From assembly GCF_036373705.1 (NCBI RefSeq), contig NC_089855.1, forward strand, positions 12,543,219 to 12,607,218: a stretch of DNA of 64,000 bases. The letters are read 5' to 3'. Source of the DNA: Amia ocellicauda (lineage: Eukaryota; Chordata; Actinopteri; Amiiformes; Amiidae). Below the pieces are notes generated by a model. The model had not been told where the DNA came from. It saw nothing but the letters and a program-made list of their open reading frames with translations, and made no database searches. Within the stretch, counting starts at the first letter, position 1. Each line of letters opens with the position of its first letter. Shown here piece after piece: positions 49,271 to 59,661 of this stretch. Both the position numbers and the translations under genes were made by a program.

Positions 49271-49419
49271 GGATAACACCAGGCCGCACTCGTGGGACTC
49301 CCCGCTGTTCTACAGGGCACTCCGAGCCTTTGTACTCGAAGTAGACCTACACAATGCCTCGCTGGTCTCCTGGGACTACAAGACCATCTGTAGTCAGATG
49401 TGATCTACCAGAGACCAGC

Positions 49420-49841
49420 AGAAAGAAGATTTTCCTCCCGAAACCTGCAGAAATATCTGGGCTAACGCTACACACGTTTGCCTCATAAATACGCAGAAAG
49501 ATTTCTCCTGGATGGATGTCAGTCGGTGTCTCCCCACTCAAGTGTTCATGTACAGAAGGGGTTTAGGCCTGTTTGACACCTGCCCCTACAAGGGCTGCCT
49601 GGGAAGGGAGACAGAGGCTCATATTTTTAAGGACTGCCCCTCCGCTTGCAGGGTCTGGCTCTTGTTTTGTCCGTTCCTCCACAGGTTTGCCGTACCTGCA
49701 CAGATGACTGCCCAGCAGATCCTATATGGACCGGTCAGAGGACTGACATCTATATCTCTGAGGTGCTGGTGGCGTGTCGTCTGCATTAGACTGCTTATTC
49801 TCTGTTTTTTTATTGTTTCGTTATGTTTTTTGTTTGTCTAA
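49420..49841 (+). pseudogene. C-terminal fragment of an L1/Tx1-type LINE ORF2
   Basis: One plus-strand frame from about 49430 gives NIWANATH, KDFSWMDVSRCLPTQVFMYRRGL, then DTCPYKGCLGRETEAHIFKD, then CPSACRVW. This is the conserved zinc-knuckle-like C-terminal region of L1/Tx1-clade reverse transcriptases (K..SWM....LP....M.RRGL, CP...C, E...H.F..CP....VW). No reverse-transcriptase catalytic core is present. It lies entirely within the inverted repeats, so it appears to be cargo of the DNA element. The frame upstream (49269-49403) resembles the preceding LINE region but ends in a stop and is shifted. Confidence 0.75.
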
Positions 49842-50404
49842 TGCATTTACTGTTTAGTTTTCCAATGCAGCAGATTGGGGCTGTATTTGCATGTTAGCTA
49901 TATATTTATTTTGCAAACTCATTAACATTTAGATTTATATTGAACATTTAGCTTTAGATTTGACATTTACATTTATATTTAACATTTATATATATTTTTT
50001 TAAGTTATATATTTATTTTGTGACTCAGAGATTTAGGATTTAGTTAAATATTTAATTAAAAAAATGAAATATTTATACATGTGGAAAAAACTGCTTAAAT
50101 ATTCTGGAAAAAAAACCACAAAATTAAATCTGTGAAAAATGACATTTGAAAAAAAAAAAAAAAGTGTGCTGTTTTACATTTGGCCCCATATATGTGTGTG
50201 AAATGAAAGACATTTCATCCATGGACAGCAATCTTCAAGTCATATGCCATAAATTTTCTATTGGATTTAGATTGGCACTAGTTCAAGTGATGATGTTTAT
50301 ACAAAATTAAATTAAACAGATTCTAAATGTAATTGATCCACAGGGTGCACAACTCAGATGAGATCACCGTTTACGAAGACGACAATCCTTCAGTAGAGGT
50401 CCAA

Positions 50405-50575
50405 ATGCTATTTGGCATATTGATTTGTATTCGGATTAAGGACTGCATTGATGGATACAGTCAACATGTCATCTGGACGGAAGCTTTTACAGGAAATAAT
50501 GACCGCAAAGTTATTGCCAATTACTTCATTGAAGCAATAACTTACAATGGCGCTGCCCAGAAAGAATGTGTGTGG
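50405..50575 (+). pseudogene. fragment of a retroviral-type integrase (rve) domain from a DNA transposon
   Basis: The frame reads GILICIRIKDCIDGYSQHVI, followed by WTEAF, then NNDRKVIANYFIEAIT. This resembles the integrase-core stretch YGICINGxIDGFSRHVIW ... NNDPKVIAxYFIEAV found in fish integrase-like (Ginger-related) repeat proteins. Only about 57 residues are recognisable, without flanking domains, so it is a relic. It sits between the long-TIR element and Tc1 copy 3. Confidence 0.5.
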
Positions 50576-50823
50576 ATTGCGGTACTGAAACTTATCTTGT
50601 TGAACAAATGCAGCAGTTACTAAACAGATTAAGTTGCCATTCATACACAATCCACGCTATTCCTTCCTTACAGTCGACATTTTGAGGTTTAAAGTTAAAA
50701 CTGAGTTATATTTTGCCTTTCACATGGCCCCAGGGCTCTTCCATATATATCAAATGCAGTTGCCTATATTTCCAGAAGATGGCAGCTGTGCCCACACAAT
50801 ACGTAACTGTCAGACTAGATACA

Positions 50824-52050
50824 TACACTCACCTAAAGGATTATTAGGAACACCTGTTCAATTTCTCATTAATGCAATTATCTAACCAACCAATCACATG
50901 GCAGTTGCTTCAATGCATTTAGGGGTGTGGTCCTGGTCAAGACAATCTCCTGAACTCCAAACTGAATGTCTGAATGGGAAAGAAAGGTGATTTAAGCAAT
51001 TTTGAGCGTGGCATGGTTGTTGGTGCCAGACGGGCCGGTCTGAGTATTTCACAATCTGCTCAGTTACTGGGATTTTCACGCACAACCATTTCTAGGGTTT
51101 ACAAAGAATGGTGTGAAAAGGGAAAAACGTCCAGTATGCGGCAGTCCTGTGGGGGCGAAAATGCCTTGTTGATGCTAGAGGTCAGAGGAGAATGGGCCGA
51201 CTGATTCAAGCTGATTGAAGAGCAACTTTGACTGAAATAACCACTCGTTACAACCGAGGTATGCAGCAAAGCATTTGTGAAGCCACAACACGTACAACCT
51301 TGAGGCGGATGGGCTACAACAGCAGAAGACCCCACCGGGTACCACTCATCTCCACTACAAATAGGAAAAAGAGGCTACAATTTGCACAAGCTCACCAAAA
51401 TTGGACAGTTGAAGACTGGAAAAATGTTGCCTGGTCTGATGAGTCTCGATTTCTGTTGAGACATTCAGATGGTAGAGTCAGAATTTGGCGTAAACAGAAT
51501 GAGAACATGGATCCATCATGCCTTGTTACCACTGTGCAGGCTGGTGGTGGTGGTGTAATGGTGTGGGGGATGTTTTCTTGGCACACTTTAGGCCCCTTAG
51601 TGCCAATTGGGCATCGTTTAAATGCCACGGCCTACCTGAGCATTGTTTCTGACCATGTCCATCCCTTTATGACCACCATGTACCCATCCTCTGATGGCTA
51701 CTTCCAGCAGGATAATGCACCATGTCACAAAGGTCGAATCATTTCAAATTGGTTTCTTGAACATGACGATGAGTTCACTGTACTAAACTGGCCCCCACAG
51801 TCACCAGATCTCAACCCAATAGAGCATCTTTGGGATGTGGTGGAACGGGAGCTTCGTGCCCTGGATGTGCATCCCACAAATCTCCATCAACTGCAAGATG
51901 CTATCCTATCAATATGGGCCAACATTTCTAAAGAATGCTTTCAGCACCTTGTTGAATCAATGCCACATAGAATTAAGGAAGTTCTGAAGGCGAAAGGGGG
52001 TCAAACACAGTATTAGTATGGTGTTCCTAATAATCCTTTAGGTGAGTGTA
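50824..52050 (+). mobile_element. DD36E Tc1 element, full length, transposase broken (copy 3)
   Basis: TA-flanked (50824-50825 and 52049-52050), with the same 29-bp inverted repeats as copy 2 and about 12 base differences over 1.2 kb by eye. It carries all three catalytic motifs and keeps the consensus NPIE. Confidence 0.95.
50974..52016 (+). pseudogene. Tc1 DD36E transposase, frameshift plus stop
   Basis: The frame matches copy 2 up to residue 60. A 2-bp insertion in a G run at about 51151-51155 (GGGGG versus GGG) then shifts the frame. A further change (GATTGA versus GATAGA, about 51213-51218) would create a TGA in the original frame. Downstream, the frame from 51228 to 52016 is open and holds WSDESRF, QQDNAPCH and NPIEHLW. 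No working protein can be made from this copy as it stands. Confidence 0.93.
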
Positions 52051-55000
52051 CATTTAGGTCAATGTCAATTTATGTCAATAGTAATTGATTTTTCACAAAA
52101 TCAGTGTGACTTCTGTAACAATATTACGTTTTAAATATATAAACACAATGGATTTTATTATTTTGAGCATTACCTTTAGAAGTGCTGGTATTATTCGTTT
52201 GAACAAAATATTTTATATTTGTGCACAAAACATTTGAGTTTTAGAAAATCAGATTTAAACCAACTGTTTGCTTTAAAATGTAATATTTTTGGCAGAATTA
52301 AAATAACCTTAGAAAATGTAGACTCAATGCCATTGATCTGCATTGATCTGAATAATCAAAAACTAACAAAATGTGTGTGTGTGGGGGGAATAATGCAAAA
52401 TATCTGAGGTGTAGCTTGTTTAACTGTTTTTAATCTTAGCATAATTCAGCAGCAAATCAGCCTCAGAGCTTGCTCTCTCTTTCAGATACATCCAGTCATG
52501 GATTGTTTGGAAATCCGGGAAATCCCTTAATTGTTAAATATCAGCAATCCTGCAACATGTTTTAGTAGAAAACCCATACCTTATCAAGCTCATCAAAAAA
52601 GGGAAAATCCAGTTTTTATGTTGGTTCCCTTTCTGATGCCACTCATCTATTTCTAAGAAGCTCAATGTCAGCACATATAGTAAAAAGACATGAAGGGTTT
52701 TTCAGAGTCAGAGTTTGTTTTCCCAATTGGTAAGAAACTCCCATAAGACCTTTGACCAGTAGAGCGAGAATGAACAGACACAAACGACTCTTTATTATAA
52801 AACAAAGGACAAAGCTATGTTATTAAAATAGAAGATAAAACAGGCAGTAAGATACATTGTGTGATGAAAGAGATCAAATTACTTTCGGTAATGATTTTAA
52901 CAGTCAGAATATAACACTTAAGAGGAAGGTTACTCTTAATATTCAGTATTGTTATTCCAACCCTAACTTCAAATGTAAGTATTGGTTAGTTAGTCGCAAA
53001 CATGGGTTCAAGAGAGATGCTCAAGATGCCGCTCACAGGTTATCACTAGTGAACCTTTCCATTTATAATTGTGCACAACTGTTTTTAATATATAATTGAT
53101 ATCAATCCACTATATTATAAACTAATATTGAATTTGATCTCAAATAGCGAATGACAGTATGGTTATACACATCCATATCTATTTATGCCAAGTCATATAT
53201 GTATAACAAACCTTCAAATGTTCAATAGAACTAGATTATGCAAAACACGTTAAGTAAAATGCTACTGTGTATCAGCAACACTTAAAGTCATTTAAATTGC
53301 AGTATTTCTTGAGTTTATAAATATCACATATTGATTGTCCAGATACTTATCAGAATTCCTCATCGGCTGGCCACCCTATCCAGGAGTTTATAAGAATGCA
53401 GGTTGGGAAGAACAGTACATCTGTTTAATTGTATTCATTTGGTTTAAGTACTGGTACGCCTTACTTGTCAGACCTGTGGAGTTTATTTACTTTAAAAGCT
53501 CTTCATTACCAGCACACACAAATATATATTTTTTTAAATTTAGTCTATCAAAGTTCATGGTTGCAGATCATTTTGCAAAGTGTTGTGAAATCTGAAAGAT
53601 TTAACGCATACGCCCAAACAACAACAAAAAAAATATAATAAAAATAAACATGCTGAGTAAGGTTGCGTTGTCTTCTACTTTTGTAATGCTTAATTCACAG
53701 ATACCATTGCATGAATTCCATATTAAAGATAATATTGAATATTTCAAACCATTCTGTGGTATTTGGATTTTTCTAGGATTAATTCTGTAGTACTTGTAGT
53801 ATTACTTATGGCTTAAATGTTAATGCTTAAGTAAATACTAAAAGTGCTATTGTATGATTGTAACACCTTTTTTCATCATTCATTGTTCTGATGTACTTCT
53901 TTCTGCTAGGGGAACGGGTACATGCATAGTTGCATAACCAAAACTGTTCAAATGCGATTGCTTTATACCTAGATGTAGATGTGCCAGCAGAATATTGAGA
54001 GCTTTCTGATTGAAATCAAATCAGAATATAGTTTATTTTGGGGGATTATAAATATGTAATTAACTACTACATCCTGTTCACTGACCTACATTATTGTCTA
54101 CGAATGCCGGTGCTGTTAATGTAGCAGAGGTGGATAACATTTGAATTTGGACAGCTTTAGTCATTCCATACAAGAGAGAAAAAGAAAATAGGTCCCTACT
54201 GAATTAAATAAATTAGATTTACAGCAAATAACAAAAGATCCAGAACAAACAACAGCTGCTGTGGACAGCAGTAGGTTATACCCCCAACAGAGAAGGAGTA
54301 TGTTGGCAGTGATAAGGAAGAACAAGAGGGAAGAAATGAATCCAAAATGTTTACATCATAGAAAGAAAGAAAATAAATGTTCTGTGCCTTGACATCGAAA
54401 ACATTATAAGCCTTCAAAAAATGTAATATAGGCCTATGATGGCAAAACTTAAAATTAATTTACATTGCACTTCTCCCAGGAATAATGTCATTAATCTTAC
54501 ATGCAATATTAAACATACTCATGTGCTTTATTATATTGCAGTAATTAGCAGGTGGTAAAACAGTACTGCAGCAGTGTAGAAAGCTATGAATTTCCAGAAA
54601 GGGGGTAATGAAAGTAGTTTATGGGCACTTTACAGTTCATGTGCAAATGCCTCCCTCAGGTTAAGCGGAGAACGCAAGCTGTTTCACGTTTGTATTTTAG
54701 TTGCAAACCGCAAGATCATCGTTCAAAAGAGACAAAAAGATCAGTTACCTGATCACTTTGCAATTCTCTGCTGCCACCATGTGGACATATTCGTCATAAT
54801 CTCCTTTTATCCTTGGAGTAAAATCACAAATCAACGATCCATATGGTTTCTAATTGATTCAACAGTTCATATTCTCAGCCAGTACAATTCCAATTGAAGA
54901 TTGTATTCCTTAATGAAACAAAAAACAGCATACATAAAAACATAGACAACTGTTCTTGTGAACGGATCTTTAATACTATCCTAGTGTATGATGTTTCATT

Positions 55001-57427
55001 CAGCTTTAAAATCACATTTGTCAGTGTGATGAACTGAGCCCTTGTTCATCACAGCCGCCATTTTGGCTCTGAATGCCTCCTCCATTTTGGTGCATGTTGA
55101 CATCTTGGACAATAAATATCCCACCTCCTATTTTTGCCTCTTCGTCTCTGTTCGGACACTTATTTCATCTACTCCTGACTTCTCGTCCCAACTATCGAAG
55201 TCATTGCGAATCGGTGACCTCACAGCCAGGCAATTCTAATTCACTCCTGAATTGGCCTACACATATTTTTACACAAATGTACAAACTGTTTTCTTTCATG
55301 GACAAAATTATTATATTTAGTTTTTGTTAATCCTTCTTTTGCTACCTTTAAAAGTAGATACATAACTTCGAAGAGATTCCTTGAAATAAAACACTAAAAT
55401 AAAGGGACTGTAAACAAGTAATTGGAAAATGAATAAATGCACATAGTAAAGCCTAAACAGATTTTGAAAACCTTCGAAAGTCAGAAAGTACACAAGGAGC
55501 CCAGAATGCAGTTACATGGATACAATGGAAAAGAAATAGAGAATTCAGCACAATAAAGCAGATTTTGTTTTCCCGACCCATTGAGTAGATTGTTACAATT
55601 TATTGTTGATTTCTTTTGATGCCTTCAAAACCAACGTTTTGGGAACTAGCATTTCAATAGATATCCTTTTCAAAGTGCCTCTCGTTTTCATTGATTAATA
55701 CATAACCACCTATAATCGATTCCTTTTGGAAGTGGGTACCATTAAATACCATTACTGAGTGGCAATTGCCCCCTTTAATCGATTTTCAGTCCTTTGTCCT
55801 TTGGTTTTGTTGCTTCATTGTTTATTTAAAATTGCTTCAAAGTTGGTTATTATGGGCAGTGGGCACATTTCATACCATGATTGTGGAGACTATTTGCAGA
55901 TTCAGTCAATTCAGTGATTATGTACTGCTACCAAAATGTAATTCCTCTTCTTCTTAATAATCATCGGAAAAAGGACTCTTTTGAACATTAGCATAATTTG
56001 AATTGTGTTTCATTTGTCTGTTCTTTTGAATGTCTTCATAAAGGAGTAATAATGATTATGAAGAAATTCTATAGATGTCTGAGGGACTATTAGAATATTA
56101 AAATATAACAATTATGCAGAATTTCCCTTAGTGGAATTAGTTAAAAAAAAGAATAAGCAAAGGCTCACCTCAGCATTTATGCACCTTGTCAATATTTACA
56201 CACATGGCTTGATGACAAATGTGAAGAGTTTACAAATGAGTTCATAAGGGCTGAGATTGTAACCTCCACACACATTAATTTAAATGTAGTTCTTGGCTTT
56301 TGGTCCATCGTTTATCAACAGGATGTCACTGTGGAGGCTGTAAAATGGCTCTTTAGTGCATCACACAGACTGTGGTGAAAACACACGATGGTAGGGCATT
56401 GGTGTTCCTTATGTTGAAAATTGAAAGTAAAGAAAGTGTCTTAAAATGTCATACAATGCATTACTGTAACACATAGTGTACATTTTTATCTAATATACCT
56501 ATACATAACACACATTTCATGATTAATTATTTTCAATACAAATGTGCAGGCTACCAACAGTGAACAATCCAGGTTTTTGCACTTCAAATAGAGTTTAAAA
56601 GCTGTGCTATAGAAGAACTGCTGCCATTAAAAACCTGCTCATGGCAGTGGGAACAAAAACATGAAATACTACCTGAAAGGTTTTTAAAATTGGATCAGAT
56701 CTGGTACAGACCCCTGATCAAGGTCAAGTTTACCAACATAAAATTAAAGCTAAAATGTTGCAACGGCAATATTTTAACATCTTTCCAATGTTTTGATATA
56801 TATACTTTCAGATCCATGACACATACAATGCTACTCAGTGCTAGTTTAGACAGCAAATTGTAGCATCGGTAAGGGTTACCCCCTGTGATATTCATTGTTA
56901 TGTTGCCCTTGAGCTTTTCATATGATTTCACATGAAACTATAAAATAGGTATTAAGACAACAACTTGGGAGACAGACTATGTATACAAAGGTATTTTTTT
57001 AGCCTAAGATGTGAGCTCTTAGGGCAAGCACTGATGTGCATCCATGTAAGATGCAAGCTCTTTTCAAGCCATTAACATACAAGTATTGAAGTCAGCAAAA
57101 GCAATGTGCTGACTTGACATAAGCGCTTAGAGCAATTTAGTGAAGAAATAAAATATTGCTAAAGGCTGTTTACAGGGGGCATAAGACAAAAGAGCAACAC
57201 TAGAAGATGCTGTGTCCTGAATATGGAAATCCAGGACAATTCTCCAGGGACTCTTGAGTAAATACATTTGTATGAAACAGTGGGGAGCTGAACCATTACA
57301 GATTGGGGGGTTAAGTGACCAAAGTTAAACCACTGCTGGAACACTTATGACAATTAGATTAATGCCAAACCATTTTCAAAAAGTTGAAAATCTGGTAGAA
57401 GCAACTTAAGTGTCATCATCATGTTTA
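52051..57427. other. intergenic, no gene recognised
   Basis: About 5.4 kb of AT-rich sequence. Open frames (for example 52857-53099, 53335-53595, 54586-54897, 55042-55330) are short, overlap each other and lack motifs. The stretch 55035-55240 is GC-richer, with two CGCCATTTTGG/CTCCATTTTGG-like motifs followed by AATAAA. It could be a repeat or LTR fragment, but I cannot assign it. Confidence 0.4.
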
Positions 57428-58770
57428 TACAGCTCTGGAAAAAAATAAGAGACCACTGCAGATCAGTTTCTCTGGTTTACTATTTACAGGTGTGTGTTTG
57501 GGTAAAATGAAGTGTGTCTTTCACATTGATGTTGGATGACTTTATGCCACTCCTGGCGCACAAATTCAAGCATCTCGGCTTTGTTTGATGGCTTGTGATC
57601 ATCCATCTTCCTCTTGATCATATTCCAGAGGTTTTCAATGGGGTTCAGGTCTGGAGATTGGGCTGGCCATGACAGGGTCTTGATCTGGTGGTCCTCCATC
57701 CACACCTTGATTGACCTGGCTGTGTGGCATGGAGCATTGTCCTGCTGGAAAAACCAATCCTCAGAGTTGGGGAACATTGTCAGAGCAGAAGGAAGCAAGT
57801 TTCCTTCCAGGAAAACCTTGTACGTGGCTTTTTTCATGCGTTCTTCACAAAGACACATATGCCCGATTTCAGCCTTGCTGAAGCACCCCCAGATCATCTC
57901 CGATCCTCCACCAAATGTCACAGTGGGTGCGAGACACTGTGGCTTGTAGGCCTCTTCAGGTCTCCGTCTAACCATTAGACGACCAGGTGTTGGGCAAAGC
58001 TGAACATTTTACTTATCAGAGAAGATGACCTTACATCCTCCAGTCCTCTACGGTCCAATCCTTATGGTCTATTGCAAATCTCAGCCAGGCTCTTCTTTGC
58101 TTCTCATTGATGAAGGGCTTTTTTCTAGCTTAGCTCAACTTCAGCTCTGCCCCTAGGAGTCTGTTTCGAACCGCCCTTGCCGTGCACTTCACCCCAGCTG
58201 CTGTTTGCCATTTTTTTGGTAGGTAACTTGATGTCATCCTTCGGTTGTTGAGTGACATTCGAATGAGTTGGCGGTCATCCCTGTCAGTGGAGAGTAATTT
58301 TTACCCTTTGCCGGTCTGTAGCTTCGTTGTCCCCAATGTCTGCTGCTTGACCTTGTTTTTATGAACCGCCGTCTTTGAACTTGGATGGAAGCAACCCGAC
58401 GCTCACTGTATCCCTCTGCCAGTAAAGCCAGAATTGAACCCTTCCTTTCCTCACTCAAAACTTTCCTTTTCAACTCTTTTGGCATGGTCAATAGTTATTT
58501 TTTTATTCCAATTACTTTTGAGGTACTACTAGCACTGTTTTTGCCATCCAGCTGGTCCTATTGCAAGAGGATAGTGATGACCACAGCACTGTTTTTTATA
58601 CTTTTCCTATTTATACTTTTGGTTCAGGTGATCACCTAATCAGTACCTCAGTCAGTAGAATGAGGTGTGCCTGTGTTGGAATTCAACAGACTCAGGAATG
58701 GAGTGGCTGCCATACATGTAGAAATGCTGATTTAAGAAAAACATTCAGTGGTCTCTTGTTACAGGAATGT
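57428..58770 (-). mobile_element. decayed DD34E Tc1-like element (family D)
   Basis: The left end is TACAGCTCTGGAAAAAAATA followed by AGAGACCACTGCA. The right end keeps only the inner part of the repeat (CAGTGGTCTCTTGTT at about 58747), so the outer right end is lost or mutated. The transposase is on the minus strand. An N-terminal frame at 58234-58491 starts MTMPKELKRKVLSEERKGSI. The C-terminal frame at 57484-57975 reads FGGGSEMIWGCFS, QQDNAPCHTARSIKVWM, then SPDLNPIENLW, with 34 residues between Asp and Glu. Stops and frameshifts lie between the two parts. Confidence 0.92.
57484..57975 (-). pseudogene. Tc1 DD34E transposase, C-terminal half
   Basis: A 163-codon open frame covers the second catalytic Asp and the Glu of family D. 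The first Asp region upstream (around 58000-58060) is out of frame. It is a decayed transposase and not a host gene. Confidence 0.88.
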
Positions 58771-58802
58771 CAGTTTTTTTGAAGTAGGCCAGACTAGACA
58801 AA

Positions 58803-58985
58803 AGGCCAGCTTAAATACAACTGTAGACCCAAATGCTAATAGCGATCTGCATATTGTACCTGTATGTTATAGCCGTTACATTTATGAGAAGAAGAAAAAT
58901 AATTTTACAAAAAATGAAACTGCCACTGAGTTCAGGTTTCTAGTTTTCTAATAGCAGGTGGCTGGGTTTTGATTTAATCTCAGCC
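58803..58985. mobile_element. Harbinger-like MITE, copy 2
   Basis: This is related to 19526-19685. The left end is GGCCAGCTTAAAT, with GCTAATAGCG further in, and GTTATAGCCGTTACATTTAT matches the copy 1 interior. The right end is TAGTTTTCTAATAGCAGGTG, then GTTTTGATTTAATCTCAGCC. It lies 30-40 bp from the decayed Tc1 element D. Confidence 0.6.
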
Positions 58986-59602
58986 TAAATCAACTGAAGA
59001 ATGATAGTTGTCCCACTGCTGATTGGGTAGATGAAGACTGTAGCCTCAGATTGAAGTGAAAAGTATATGTAAATGTGGAGATGTAAAGCTTTCTGTACTG
59101 TGTAAAACCCCATTTTCCCATCAGTAAATGCCACATATTAAACACCCCCTCTCAAACTCTCACCAGCGCTTCCCAGAACAGAACCTTTTAGCTGAAAACT
59201 TCATTCCAAAGTATTTCCTGAATAAACAAATGACAATTGACAATCTGCACAAAAAAGAGTGATAAATACCCAACAAGTAAGGTTGATGAACTAGGTTTAC
59301 AAATATTTGCAGAAAACAAGTAATGTCATACTAAATCAGCAAGTAAGTGAAAAGGGAAAATTCTCTTGGTGATGGGGATCTTAGGTCACTAGATCTATAA
59401 TGTCCAATCCAAAAAGAAAATGAGACAGTCAGATACCTTGGATGCCTGTATTGTCACTTGGGTTCACAGACTGGAAATCAATACACACCAACAACACTCT
59501 AATCTTCTTCTGTGGGCACTCAAAGAGTCTTAAAAGACAATATTATTCTGGCCAACAAAAACAGTTGCAAGAACTGATGACTGCTCATGGAGTCGTTAAA
59601 AA

Positions 59603-59661
<59 letters not shown>

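Larger units (their letters stand above)
48353..50190. mobile_element. 1.84-kb DNA element with >300-bp inverted repeats and a captured LINE fragment
   Basis: The left arm (48353-48737) and right arm (49877-50190) are long imperfect inverted repeats. Outer ends read TGGGGCGCCAAATGTATAAC and, in reverse complement, TGGGGCCAAATGTAAAACAG. Inner ends are GCTAACATGCAAATACAGCC and its mirror. The left arm is longer because an 18-bp unit (AAATGTAAATGTTAAATA-like) is repeated in it. The 1.1-kb interior is GC-richer and includes LINE-derived coding sequence. TATA-type sequence flanks both ends, but no sure target duplication can be read. Confidence 0.8.

Noticed and set aside
49512..49841. A possible host gene with a Cys-rich domain
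   Set aside because: The CP..GC..RE...H.F..CP pattern is the C-terminal end of L1/Tx1 LINE proteins, and the frame is inside a transposon.
55035..55240. GC-richer block with CCATTTTGG motifs and AATAAA, possible LTR or promoter
   Set aside because: No paired copy, no primer-binding site and no termini visible; could not be supported.
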